Source: a virus. Taken from it: a DNA stretch of 37,372 bases. The DNA lies in IMG/VR virus record IMGVR_UViG_3300033153_003398, positions 1-37,372 of that record; one strand, given 5' to 3'. Below the pieces are notes generated by a model. The model saw only the letters and a list, made by a program, of their open reading frames with translations, did no database searches and was not told where the DNA came from. Position numbers and translations under genes: made by a program. This document shows, one piece after another, positions 1 to 6,652 of the stretch (position 1 is its first letter; every line of letters begins with the position of its first letter).

Positions 1-114
1 CAGATTGATGATGGTACACCAGTAATGGCAGTCGGAACTCTTGGAGCGTCAGGACGGATTAAAGTATCACCAATGGTGGGGTCTGATATCGCTAACGCTA
101 AATTATTCTTAGGT
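1..114. repeat. Terminal direct repeat, copy 1 (circular overlap)
   Basis: These 114 bases are identical to 37259-37372. The tail-fibre reading frame runs uninterrupted through the join, so this is a circular-assembly overlap or terminal redundancy of a circularly permuted genome. A packaging repeat at a fixed site in the middle of a tail gene would be unusual. Confidence 0.95.
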
Positions 115-2118
115 ATTGCCACTGAGGATATTGCTGATGGTACAGATGGTAAAATAACTTACTTTGGTAAGGTACGTGGTATTCAGACAGATGGTGCTAA
201 CTACAGCGAGACGTGGACAGATGGTGAAGTCCTTTGGATTGATGGTACAGACACAGGAGAACTAACAAATGTGACACCAACGATAGGTATCCGTCTACCT
301 ATAGCTTTTGTTATTTTTGCTCACGCTTCTAACGGAATAATTGCAGTCAGGTCTACGTCAGGACACTCTATGGATGAGATGCATGACATGGATATGACAG
401 GTGTAGCAGTTAATGACACTATTATCTATGATGGAACTAACTGGATAAATGATGGTGGAGGTATTAGAAACTTCTTTAATGGAACATTTCAAGAACATTT
501 CGATGCTAAGGTAACTTCAGATGGTGCTACTATCACTATGAGTCTCGAACAGAGTGGAACAGGTGACTTGTCTATGCAGTTTAGTTCTGGTAACTCTCAG
601 TTAGATTGTACACCAGCAAAAACAATCGCTCTTACCGCTGGTACAGATTCTTCACCTCAGTCGAACTATATTTATATCCTAGAAAGTACTGGGACTTTGA
701 CTAAAAGCACCTCAGCTTGGCCAGGAGCAGAACACATTAAGATTGCTTACTTCTACGTACAATCAGCTGGAACCGTACAGACTTATGGAGCTTTGGTAAA
801 TCAAAACTGGAATGATGGTTCTAGTAACGGAAACGATACCGGACACATTGCTCACATCGGACAATGGATCCGTTCACAAGGAGCTACCTACTTCTCCGGC
901 TGTGACGGTGGAGGTACTTCAGGCTACATAACACCTTACTCTGGTGGAGGTACATTCCAGATAAACGCTGGTGTTATCGCTCAGATGCACTCACACAGTT
1001 ACGCATCTAAGGACACAAGTGGTTCTGATGTTGGTATTTGTGCTAATTACCCTAGTGATGCATACAAGGAGGTGACTGACTTGAATGACATGTTAGTTGA
1101 TAGTACTGGTAGTAGTCTAACTGGTAAGTACTTCAACATTATTATCGGTGGTGTAGCTAACAAGGGGGGTGAGTATTCACCACTTATGATTAAGCTACCA
1201 GCTGGTAGTTACAACAGCTCATCCAACGCTATTGACGATGTAGACAGCTACGATGACTACGCAATGCCACGAGAGTTCAACAAGGAGAGTTCTACTGGCT
1301 TCTTGATAGCTCGTATAACCATCCGTAACCAGAGTGACACCACCTTCACAGTGATGAACACTCAGGACTTGAGAGGACAGGATGCAGCCGTATCAGGTGG
1401 TTCAATCGGAGGAGGCACAACAACAGACTTCGCAGATAACCAGTTCACTATCTACAACAACACAGACGCGACTAAGGTGGTAGACTTGGACGCTAGTGCT
1501 ATCACTACAGGTAACACTAGAACGATCACGATGGCAGACGCTGATGTTGATTTGGCTGAAGTAGCTGTAAACACAGCTAAGACTGGTGTGACTAATGAGA
1601 TTAGTAACGTAGTAGAGGACACTGCTCCAGAACTAGGAGGGGACTTAGATACTGATGGTAAGGACATCATCTTAGGTGATGCTGTTACTCATACATCTAG
1701 TATCCTACTTAATAACTCAGCTCTAAACGATGAGACATGGTCTGGTATCACCATCATCGGTACAGCCGGAGCTACTCTAGCGGTCGGTGATGTATGTTAC
1801 TTAGCTAGTTCTGGCAAGTGGTTACTTAATGACGGTATCTTGGATGGTACTGACACAGGCTTCGATAAGAAGTTAGGTATTTGTGTTGACGCTAGTACTG
1901 ACACTAACCCTACAGAGATTCTATTGAACGGTGTGATAGCTTCAGCAGTCTTTCCAACTTTAACAGTAGGCTCACCAGCTTACCTATCAGACACAGCCGG
2001 AGACATTATTGTAGCTCAACCTAGTACGACAAATTTCGCCATTAGGAAGCTAGGAGACGCTGTGAGTGCGACAGTGTTCCACTTCAACCCAAGTAATGAT
2101 GTAATTGTACACGTATAG
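1..2118 (+). CDS. Tail fibre protein, 3' part (5' part at 36587-37258)
   Basis: This is the C-terminal 705 codons of a 929-residue protein whose start lies at 36587; the join is in frame (224 codons before it). The ATG at 25 is internal. The protein is rich in Gly, Ser, Thr, Asp and Asn with many short beta-strand-like stretches and no transmembrane segment, as in phage tail fibres. The N-terminal portion carries the fibre-type phrase GTVPMTGDIDTDGNGINNVD just before the join. Around residues 700-720 a second similar phrase (ELGGDLDTDGKDI) recurs. Probable role: host-surface recognition at the tail tip. It ends in TAG, four bases before the next gene, and is the start of a run of virion genes leading to lysis. 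The receptor-binding end cannot be assigned. Confidence 0.85.
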   Translation, partial: QIDDGTPVMAVGTLGASGRIKVSPMVGSDIANAKLFLGIATEDIADGTDGKITYFGKVRGIQTDGANYSETWTDGEVLWIDGTDTGELTNVTPTIGIRLPIAFVIFAHASNGIIAVRSTSGHSMDEMHDMDMTGVAVNDTIIYDGTNWINDGGGIRNFFNGTFQEHFDAKVTSDGATITMSLEQSGTGDLSMQFSSGNSQLDCTPAKTIALTAGTDSSPQSNYIYILESTGTLTKSTSAWPGAEHIKIAYFYVQSAGTVQTYGALVNQNWNDGSSNGNDTGHIAHIGQWIRSQGATYFSGCDGGGTSGYITPYSGGGTFQINAGVIAQMHSHSYASKDTSGSDVGICANYPSDAYKEVTDLNDMLVDSTGSSLTGKYFNIIIGGVANKGGEYSPLMIKLPAGSYNSSSNAIDDVDSYDDYAMPREFNKESSTGFLIARITIRNQSDTTFTVMNTQDLRGQDAAVSGGSIGGGTTTDFADNQFTIYNNTDATKVVDLDASAITTGNTRTITMADADVDLAEVAVNTAKTGVTNEISNVVEDTAPELGGDLDTDGKDIILGDAVTHTSSILLNNSALNDETWSGITIIGTAGATLAVGDVCYLASSGKWLLNDGILDGTDTGFDKKLGICVDASTDTNPTEILLNGVIASAVFPTLTVGSPAYLSDTAGDIIVAQPSTTNFAIRKLGDAVSATVFHFNPSNDVIVHV

Positions 2119-2121
2119 ACT

Positions 2122-2649
2122 ATGCCTACTTCAACAACAACAGACAGTGGCGCACCAGAGATACCAGAGATTCCTTTAGTAATACCAGATAATAATATAG
2201 ATATGAACAAAGTAGAACTAATAACTAAAATAGAAGCAAAGGTTGGATTCGTTTCAATCATTAAAGACGAATTAGCACCAGACCATGTAGTAAATGACCC
2301 TATTGAAAAGCGGTTTCTTTATGTGAATCACGTAAACGCTGACGGGACAATGGGTAAGAAGTTTGTTTATTACTTACTGAACACAGAAACTGATGAAGCT
2401 GGTTTCTATAATGTAGAAGAAGAACTAGACTCAAAGGAATTACCAGCCAATGTAAAAGCACTTAAAGCTCTTGAAGCTTATCTAGCTGGAAAGTATGAAG
2501 CATACTTTGTACTACGATACGACCTAGAACAGAAAGTAGCAGAAGCAGATGTTTTTGAATTAAATGCTGACAAATCAGCTTTAGCTTCAAAGAAAATTCT
2601 TGCTTACCAAAAAGGAACTGACCCAATTAAAGATATTGATATAGTTTAG
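2122..2649 (+). CDS. Hypothetical virion-locus protein, 175 aa
   Basis: A 175-residue acidic protein of no recognised family. The first 25 residues are Pro/Thr/Ser rich and low in complexity, which suggests a flexible tether. The rest mixes strands and helices, including a Lys/Glu/Ala-rich helix around residues 105-140. It follows the tail fibre by three bases and precedes another beta-rich protein by one base, so it is co-transcribed with them. A fibre-associated protein or fibre chaperone is possible from position alone. There is no Shine-Dalgarno sequence before the ATG. Confidence 0.7.
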   Translation: MPTSTTTDSGAPEIPEIPLVIPDNNIDMNKVELITKIEAKVGFVSIIKDELAPDHVVNDPIEKRFLYVNHVNADGTMGKKFVYYLLNTETDEAGFYNVEEELDSKELPANVKALKALEAYLAGKYEAYFVLRYDLEQKVAEADVFELNADKSALASKKILAYQKGTDPIKDIDIV

Positions 2650-2650
2650 T

Positions 2651-3388
2651 ATGGCAATAGCTCAAGATACATTAACTGGTATTTTTAGAGACCTCTCTGC
2701 TGACAGTAGTGAGACACTTGCTCATGACGGTGGTTCTGGTTCTGACAGGGTTACTATTACCTTCATCTACACAGTAGATTCAAATATAACCACCACAATG
2801 ACCTACAACGGTGTATCTATGGTTCAACAGGCTCAGGTTGAACGTGGTACTGGTGCTAATAGATTTATGACCTTGTTCTCTAAGTTTGGAACATCAACAG
2901 GGACAAATAATATCGTTGCTAGTTTCAGTCCTAATTCAAGGTCTTCTCTAGGAGCTGTTACAATCTCTGGTGCTAATCAAACTGATACGATAGACGGAGC
3001 AGCTACTGCCCACCAAGCTTCTGGCACATCTATTACAGCCAACACCTCTCCGACTGTAGATGGTTGTGTTGTCTATGGTATCGTTGAGACATCTAGTGAC
3101 AACTCTCACACTGCTGGGACAAACACAACAATTATTGATAAGATTGCTGACTTATCAATGATAAGAAGTACTGATATTCCTATTGCTTCATCAGGATCAC
3201 TACCACTCAACATAAATTATTCTGCAGGCGCAGCTGGTATGGCGGCGATAGTTATTGCTCCAGTAGCAGCTGGGCCATCCACCTCAATAAAAAGTCTTAA
3301 TGGGTTAGCTATGGCTGATGTTAAAAGCTATAACGGTTTAGCTATGGCTGATATAAAGTCTATTAACGGTTTATCCAATGTTTCCTAA
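2651..3388 (+). CDS. Beta-rich virion protein with C-terminal NGLAMAD repeats
   Basis: A 245-residue Ser/Thr/Gly-rich protein with an all-beta look over residues 1-205. Its opening resembles that of the protein at 29788. The last 35 residues hold three imperfect copies of a short unit, KS-x-x-NGL-(AMAD), after a Pro/Ser linker. Such KS-x-NG tails occur at the ends of phage structural proteins, but their function is not established. Position between tail fibre and lysis genes supports a virion role. Transcription is shared with the neighbours (one base upstream, five downstream) and no ribosome-binding site is visible. Confidence 0.7.
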   Translation: MAIAQDTLTGIFRDLSADSSETLAHDGGSGSDRVTITFIYTVDSNITTTMTYNGVSMVQQAQVERGTGANRFMTLFSKFGTSTGTNNIVASFSPNSRSSLGAVTISGANQTDTIDGAATAHQASGTSITANTSPTVDGCVVYGIVETSSDNSHTAGTNTTIIDKIADLSMIRSTDIPIASSGSLPLNINYSAGAAGMAAIVIAPVAAGPSTSIKSLNGLAMADVKSYNGLAMADIKSINGLSNVS

Positions 3389-3393
3389 TTGTT

Positions 3394-3732
3394 ATGACTC
3401 ATATGTGTACAAAAGAAGAGCTACATGACGAATTAAAGGAGACGGTTCCTAAGTTGGTTGAGAATGCTTTGGCTAAAAAGACTGCTAAGTTTGTCTGGGG
3501 GTATTGGTTGGCTATGATTGGAGTGGCTATAACAGCTTCAGCAGCTTGGTTTACTTTAGCTGGTGAGGTTAATAACAACACCCAAGCTCGAACTGTTGGA
3601 GACAGATTCACCGCTCAAGATGGAGAGAACCTCCAGCTCCAAATTGATAGCATAGAGTCTCGTCAAGACAGGTTCGAGGAGTGGCTTATTAGATTTGAAA
3701 CTAAATTAGACATAGTAATAGATAGAATATGA
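3394..3732 (+). CDS. Small membrane protein with C-terminal coiled coil (holin or lysis accessory)
   Basis: 112 residues. A charged N-terminal helix (1-30) is followed by one hydrophobic segment at about 34-56 (WGYWLAMIGVAITASAAWF) and a polar helical tail (65-112) rich in Gln, Glu and Arg that could form a coiled coil. This layout resembles haemolysin XhlA-like phage proteins, which have a cytoplasmic coil and a C-terminal membrane segment, but the order is inverted. It overlaps the holin-like gene by the ATGA motif and lies just before the endolysin, so a role in lysis is the best inference. A spanin is less likely: no lipobox is seen. Confidence 0.65.
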   Translation: MTHMCTKEELHDELKETVPKLVENALAKKTAKFVWGYWLAMIGVAITASAAWFTLAGEVNNNTQARTVGDRFTAQDGENLQLQIDSIESRQDRFEEWLIRFETKLDIVIDRI

Positions 3733-3956
3733 TTGAATTAACTGCGGTTGTAGGTGCAATAGTCGGGATTATTGAAGCGATTAAACGTACTAGCTTTTTA
3801 AATACTAAGTACGCTCCATTTTTAGCTCTCGCTATGGGTGTAACTTGGTTCACCTTAACGGGTGAATTAACCATAGCTGAGAATGTGTTTAGTGGAATAG
3901 TAGCAGGATTAACAGCTGCTGGACTTTATTCAGGTGGAAAAGTAATAACAAAATAA
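3729..3956 (+). CDS. Holin-like membrane protein, 75 aa
   Basis: 75 residues with two or three hydrophobic segments (about 3-18, 30-45 and 52-70) separated by short basic or polar turns, and a Lys-containing C-terminus. Size, topology and place directly before the endolysin fit a small holin that would permeabilise the inner membrane to release the M23 enzyme. It starts inside the stop codon of the previous gene (ATGA), which indicates translational coupling and shows that UGA is read as a stop here. No family-specific holin motif was recognised. Confidence 0.65.
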   Translation: MIELTAVVGAIVGIIEAIKRTSFLNTKYAPFLALAMGVTWFTLTGELTIAENVFSGIVAGLTAAGLYSGGKVITK

Positions 3957-3958
3957 TT

Positions 3959-4108
3959 ATGCCAACAAGAAAAAGAAATCTATCAAAGCGACGAGGTGAA
4001 GCTAATAAAAAGATGGTGAAGAAAGTAGTGAGTAAAGTAAAAGGACTACTAGCAAAAAGAAGTAAAACAAGGACACGATCACGACGACCACGACCAACTA
4101 AAAAATAA
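3959..4108 (+). CDS. Protamine-like basic peptide, 49 aa
   Basis: A 49-residue ORF beginning MPTRKRNLSKRRGEANKK and ending in an Arg/Ser/Pro/Lys-rich tail; about half of all residues are Lys or Arg. It starts two bases after the holin-like gene and ends three bases before the endolysin, so it is a genuine member of the lysis/late operon rather than a chance frame. Such extreme basicity suggests binding to DNA, RNA or an acidic surface: a packaged DNA-condensing peptide is one possibility, a membrane-active lysis helper another. A second very basic protein lies at 35813. Confidence 0.7.
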   Translation: MPTRKRNLSKRRGEANKKMVKKVVSKVKGLLAKRSKTRTRSRRPRPTKK

Positions 4109-4111
4109 TAA

Positions 4112-4729
4112 ATGAAGCCACCAATAAAATATCTTGATACAAGGATGTACCCTGAAGGAGACTGTACTCAGAGGTTTGGGGAGAACCCTGCACTGTACGC
4201 TCAGTTTGATATGGTTGGACATAATGGAATTGATTTGGTACGCCCTTGGGGTGAACCTATCTACTCAGTGGAGGCTGGTGAAGTGACTGGAGTTAAGGAG
4301 AATCCTCTTGGCTATGGTCGGAATGTAAGGATTGTGTCAGAGAGTCATGAATGGGTGTATGGCCACAACTCCGTGAACTTAGTTAAGGTAGGAGATAAAG
4401 TATTCGCTGGACAGATGATAGCTTTGATGGGGAACACCGGCTTCACTATTAGTGGCAGTACTCCCTACTGGAACGCTAACCCCTACGCTGGTACACACTT
4501 ACATATCGGTGTTAGAGAGATAGTGCACAGTGCTGGAGGCTGGAGTCGAGAAGGTAGTTTTGTAAAGATTAAGGTGAAGAACTACCACAACGGATACAAA
4601 GGTAGTATTGACCCATTACCACTACTTAAAACTACGGAAGCACCACTGGTTAATCGTAATATGTGGAAGCAACTACTTACTATTCAATCAATGGTCAATA
4701 GCTTAAAGGTTAAGTTTGGTGTAAAATAG
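4112..4729 (+). CDS. M23-family peptidoglycan endopeptidase (endolysin)
   Basis: 205 residues with a LytM/M23 zinc-peptidase core. The motif GHNGID (H37, D41) supplies two zinc ligands, YGHN gives the catalytic His (H85), and THLHIGV (H129, H131) gives the third ligand and partner His. No signal peptide is seen, so it should need the holin to reach the wall. It would cut cross-links in host peptidoglycan at the end of infection. The last 60 residues after the fold are not recognised and may be a small wall-binding tail. It is the final gene of the late operon and is followed by a strong terminator. Confidence 0.88.
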   Translation: MKPPIKYLDTRMYPEGDCTQRFGENPALYAQFDMVGHNGIDLVRPWGEPIYSVEAGEVTGVKENPLGYGRNVRIVSESHEWVYGHNSVNLVKVGDKVFAGQMIALMGNTGFTISGSTPYWNANPYAGTHLHIGVREIVHSAGGWSREGSFVKIKVKNYHNGYKGSIDPLPLLKTTEAPLVNRNMWKQLLTIQSMVNSLKVKFGVK

Positions 4730-4780
4730 AAGAGCCTGAGTGGAGAACAGGTAGTAATTCATCTAATTCACACAAGAAGA

Positions 4781-4805
4781 AACCGTCTACTAGTGGCGGT
4801 TTTTT
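4781..4805 (+). terminator. Rho-independent terminator of the late operon
   Basis: Stem AACCGTC/GGCGGTT (7 bp with one wobble), a 7-nt loop, then six Ts. It lies 51 bases after the endolysin stop. Confidence 0.88.
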
Positions 4806-4809
4806 CCTG

Positions 4810-4815
4810 TATACT
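4810..4815 (+). promoter_or_regulatory. -10 box TATACT, leaderless spacing
   Basis: TATACT sits 8 nt before the ATG at 4824 and directly after the late terminator. The same spacing is seen at several other promoters in this genome, so the short gene downstream is probably transcribed on its own with almost no leader. Confidence 0.55.
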
Positions 4816-4823
4816 TATAGTCG

Positions 4824-4970
4824 ATGGAACTTACATCAGACAAAGATTTAGAAGGGGTAAATAAATTACCGGTTACCAGTAAGGACTGTGCCAACAGTAG
4901 CCTTGAGGACTGGGAGGAAGAAAAAGGAATAGCTGACTTCGACTCACCAAAAGACCCATACCCACGTTAA
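4824..4970 (+). CDS. Small acidic protein, 48 aa
   Basis: An acidic 48-residue ORF (MELTSDKDLEGVNKL... to DPYPR). It is framed by an upstream terminator and its own -10 box and by a downstream terminator, so it forms a one-gene transcription unit between the late operon and the end of the leftward operon. No family, membrane segment or metal motif is seen. The many Asp/Glu residues and small size would suit a DNA-mimic or inhibitor, but nothing in the sequence proves this. Confidence 0.55.
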   Translation: MELTSDKDLEGVNKLPVTSKDCANSSLEDWEEEKGIADFDSPKDPYPR

Positions 4971-4973
4971 CAA

Positions 4974-5002
4974 AGCCCCACACTGTTGTGTAGGGCTGTT
5001 TT
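4974..5002. terminator. Bidirectional terminator between convergent genes
   Basis: Stem AGCCC-x-ACAC/GTGT-x-GGGCT with loop TGTT and a TTTT run on the plus side. The leftward transglycosylase gene ends at 5004, so the hairpin separates convergent units; the leftward T tract (TTTGTT) is weaker. Confidence 0.8.
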
Positions 5003-5003
5003 A

Positions 5004-5282
5004 TTAACGCATGGCCATCTGAGTATAGCAGGACCACATGCTGGCTTTGCCTTTTGCTATGTTCTTAGCTAGGAAGTCTATAGCGAACTCAGGGTCTATA
5101 GCTTCAGCTATCGTTACATCATGGACTGGTACATGAATCTGCACCAAACCATAACTCTCTTCTCTATCTCCCACCTTATATCCAGCTGGTACATTGGTGG
5201 AGGTATACCGGTATCTGGATTGTATCTTGTAATCGTAGCCACTCTCACAGGATATTATATCGTGCATTAGTGATGCACTCAC
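5004..5282 (-). CDS. Lytic transglycosylase (SLT) domain, possibly fused to the upstream gene by UGA readthrough
   Basis: From a GTG start the ORF has 92 residues with an SLT lysozyme-like core: catalytic Glu in CESGYD (E13), then ESYGLVQIH and the helix IDPEFAIDFLAKN, ending in WSCYTQ. It would cleave peptidoglycan glycan strands. The frame stays open upstream to a single TGA at 5334-5336. The codons between (RGDTIRRAINQTAAAYG) look like the normal first helix of the domain, so the GTG start would truncate the fold. The TGA is also the stop of the membrane coiled-coil gene, in the same frame. Expression may therefore use readthrough, or reinitiation on a non-ATG codon behind AAGGGGTG. Last gene of the leftward operon. 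Confidence 0.75.
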   Translation of the reverse strand: MSASLMHDIISCESGYDYKIQSRYRYTSTNVPAGYKVGDREESYGLVQIHVPVHDVTIAEAIDPEFAIDFLAKNIAKGKASMWSCYTQMAMR

Positions 5283-5333
5283 ACCATAAGCTGCCGCTGT
5301 TTGATTAATGGCTCGTCTTATAGTGTCACCCCT

Positions 5334-5618
5334 TCAATATAAGTCCAATTCCTTTTCAATATCATCTCGTCTAGTACTCAGCTCGTTAATGTCTGACTGT
5401 ACTTTCTCTAGTTCTGCTTCTAGTTCCTTCTTACGGATTACGTCTTGTGCTGCTTTGATGGCGTCTTCATCAGTTTGCCATTCAGGAATCTCTACCTCAA
5501 TCACTTCCTCAACTTCTTGTATTACCTGTACATCGGTGTTAAAGAATCCTTCTCTAACTCCAATCAAAACGATCATAACTAGGACAATCCCACTTGCCCC
5601 TAGAATGATTTTAAACAT
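5334..5618 (-). CDS. Membrane-anchored coiled-coil protein (N-terminal half of the transglycosylase unit)
   Basis: 94 residues: an N-terminal membrane segment or uncleaved signal anchor (about 2-22, IILGASGIVLVMIVLIGV), an acidic Val/Glu stretch (30-48), then a long charged helix (50-92) with heptad-like Leu/Ile positions that should form a coiled coil. It ends ...DLY then TGA, and the SLT lytic transglycosylase continues in the same frame beyond that codon. Together they would form an anchor, stalk and wall-cleaving domain, a sensible architecture for a virion- or envelope-associated lysin. The start ATG follows a 70-nt leader containing a hairpin, driven by the promoter at 5686-5694. Confidence 0.75.
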   Translation of the reverse strand: MFKIILGASGIVLVMIVLIGVREGFFNTDVQVIQEVEEVIEVEIPEWQTDEDAIKAAQDVIRKKELEAELEKVQSDINELSTRRDDIEKELDLY

Positions 5619-5653
5619 GTTATTTTTGATACGAATGTATCTTAATGATTATG

Positions 5654-5702
5654 GTAAGGCGTGTATTTCTACCGGCCTTACTAGTATTATATCAGTAATA
5701 CT
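5654..5702 (-). promoter_or_regulatory. Promoter, operator dyad and leader hairpin for the membrane coiled-coil gene
   Basis: On the minus strand TGATATAAT (5686-5694) is an extended -10. It is covered by a dyad, AGTATTA-6 nt-TAATACT (5683-5702), which looks like an operator. Downstream the leader holds a 7-bp hairpin (GTAAGGC 5654-5660 with GCCTTAC 5675-5681). The ATG is at 5618. Confidence 0.6.
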
Positions 5703-5704
5703 GA

Positions 5705-5974
5705 TTAGTTCTGAGAGTTATCCACAGGTCGGGTGAAAAACTCTAGTAACCCCTCTAGGTGGTCTATATATAGTTCTTGGTTTACGCTTTTAGTCCTGAA
5801 CTCGTCTACTGCTACCAGTAGCCTGTCGATAGCTTCTTCATTATGTCTTAACTTATCATTAAATAAATCTTTAGCATCTATGTATGCTCCCCTGTTCTTT
5901 ACTCTTAAAAGTTGATTACTCTTGATTAATCCATTCATAGTCCTAGTTAAGTTTTTTTCTTTAGTACTTATCAT
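5705..5974 (-). CDS. Hypothetical helical protein, 89 aa
   Basis: 89 mostly helical, charged residues, with a probable coiled coil over residues 40-82. No family recognised. The internal Met at residue 13 is an alternative start. TACACT lies 7 nt before the ATG, a weak match to the leaderless promoter pattern. The last codons (VDNSQN) overlap a perfect TTATCCACA DnaA-type box at 5718-5726. It follows a terminator and precedes an operator-like dyad, so it is probably transcribed alone. Confidence 0.6.
   Translation of the reverse strand: MISTKEKNLTRTMNGLIKSNQLLRVKNRGAYIDAKDLFNDKLRHNEEAIDRLLVAVDEFRTKSVNQELYIDHLEGLLEFFTRPVDNSQN
5718..5726 (+). other. DnaA-box-like site TTATCCACA
   Basis: Exact match to the bacterial DnaA-box consensus, inside the end of the helical-protein gene. 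Related sites occur at 6020, 11251, 14669, 14684 and 15702. Confidence 0.45.
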
Positions 5975-6019
5975 TACTTACAGTGTACAACCAGTTTACT
6001 TAAATAAGAAGAGAACACC

Positions 6020-6028
6020 TGTGGATAA
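6020..6028 (-). other. DnaA-box-like site TTATCCACA (minus strand)
   Basis: TGTGGATAA on the plus strand, in the gap downstream of the terminator at 6034-6053. Confidence 0.45.
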
Positions 6029-6033
6029 GAAAA

Positions 6034-6053
6034 GCCCCCTCAACTGAGGGAGC
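6034..6053 (-). terminator. Rho-independent terminator, leftward
   Basis: On the minus strand GCTCCCTC-AGTT-GAGGGGGC (8 bp) is followed by TTTTCTT. It includes the TGA stop of the zinc-finger gene, so the gene end and transcript end coincide; this also argues that UGA is a genuine stop. Confidence 0.85.
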
Positions 6054-6228
6054 GTTTGTCTATTTCTTTCATATGATCAATGTAATCTTGATTGTGAGTA
6101 GCTCTCATACCAATAAGATAATGGCTATAGCAACAGTACTTACGGACTATTCCATACTTCACTGATTGATAGATAGTTTTGGTTGGTAGTAGATCAGTAC
6201 CACATTTACGACAATATTCCTGTTCCAT
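6040..6228 (-). CDS. Zinc-finger microprotein, 62 aa
   Basis: I place the start at 6228 (MEQEYCRKCGTDL...) because AAGGAGGTG lies 5 nt before it, one of the few strong Shine-Dalgarno sites in the genome. The longer frame upstream passes through another gene and a hairpin. The 62 residues hold CRKC near the N-terminus and a later CC plus His pair, the pattern of a small treble-clef or zinc-ribbon fold. Function unknown; such proteins often bind nucleic acid or host proteins. It is the last gene of a short operon with the 24-residue membrane peptide upstream. Confidence 0.7.
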   Translation of the reverse strand: MEQEYCRKCGTDLLPTKTIYQSVKYGIVRKYCCYSHYLIGMRATHNQDYIDHMKEIDKRSLS

Positions 6229-6248
6229 GATACACCTCCTTTTTGGGA

Positions 6249-6269
6249 CTGTCCGAAAAGTTCGGACAG
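6249..6269 (-). other. Perfect 9-bp hairpin between two small genes
   Basis: CTGTCCGAA/TTCGGACAG with a 3-nt loop lies between the stop of the 24-aa peptide and the Shine-Dalgarno site of the zinc-finger gene. There is no T run on the leftward side, so it is more likely an RNA-processing, stability or protein-binding element than a terminator. Confidence 0.6.
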
Positions 6270-6344
6270 TTAACAGATACTTAACATATAAACATAGGCT
6301 AGTATTAAACCTACAATGATGATAGCTTTGTAACGAACATCCAT
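6270..6344 (-). CDS. 24-aa single-pass membrane peptide
   Basis: MDVRYKAIIIVGLILAYVYM then LSIC and stop. A short basic N-terminus is followed by one hydrophobic helix. AAAGGAG is placed 6 nt before the ATG and a consensus TGGTATAAT lies about 30 nt upstream, so a real micro-gene is well supported despite its length. The fold suggests insertion into the host inner membrane; superinfection exclusion or inhibition of a membrane enzyme are possibilities only. Confidence 0.6.
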   Translation of the reverse strand: MDVRYKAIIIVGLILAYVYMLSIC

Positions 6345-6362
6345 AACTTTCTCCTTTAATGG

Positions 6363-6382
6363 TTTCCACCTGTATTATACCA
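6363..6382 (-). promoter_or_regulatory. Leftward promoter, 20-bp element copy 1
   Basis: Plus-strand TTTCCACCTGTATTATACCA; on the minus strand this reads TGGTATAAT followed by ACAGGTGGAAA. The same 20 bases recur at 6797-6816. The conserved bases after the -10 lie around the expected start site, so they may be an operator or initial-transcribed element. Confidence 0.75.
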
Positions 6383-6414
6383 TTAATGAAAATACCAATA
6401 AAAGGGTGTCCTAT

Positions 6415-6441
6415 AAAAAACAGCCCTACTTAGTAGAGCTG
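6415..6441 (-). terminator. Rho-independent terminator, leftward
   Basis: Minus strand CAGCTCTAC-TAA-GTAGGGCTG (9 bp, one wobble) followed by TTTTTT. It ends the unit of the 64-aa zinc-finger gene. Confidence 0.88.
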
Positions 6442-6457
6442 CGGTACCGGTGAGGGA

Positions 6458-6652
6458 TTAGCACACCATTAAGATTAAATCACCTCCTTCAGTTATACCG
6501 TTACATTCAGATTCGTCTAATTCTTCTTGTTTCTTAGACCATGCGTTATGGCAGTCGATGTCGCAGAAGTACAAGATAGTACAAGAACTTTCATTGTACT
6601 GAACTTCTAGTGTATCGCCACAGTGCAGACAGTGACTATATGAAATCTTCAT
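6458..6652 (-). CDS. Zinc-finger microprotein, 64 aa
   Basis: MKISYSHCLHCGDTLEV... contains CxxC at residues 8-11 and a second metal-binding group, FCDIDCHNAW, at about 29-38, as in small zinc-ribbon or FCS/TRASH-type fingers. The tail is acidic. AAAGGAG stands 7 nt before the ATG. It is the only gene after a 150-nt structured leader, and it is closed by its own terminator, so it is a single-gene unit that the leader could regulate. Confidence 0.7.
   Translation of the reverse strand: MKISYSHCLHCGDTLEVQYNESSCTILYFCDIDCHNAWSKKQEELDESECNGITEGGDLILMVC

Noticed and set aside
1-114. Fixed direct terminal repeat of a T7-like packaging system
   Set aside because: The repeat lies within the tail-fibre coding sequence and leaves the frame intact; circular-assembly overlap is the simpler reading.
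5334-5336. Genome-wide UGA recoding (Gly or Trp code)
   Set aside because: At least seven genes end in ATGA overlaps, one TGA lies in a terminator stem, and other genes end normally at TGA. Only the coiled-coil/SLT junction would profit from recoding.
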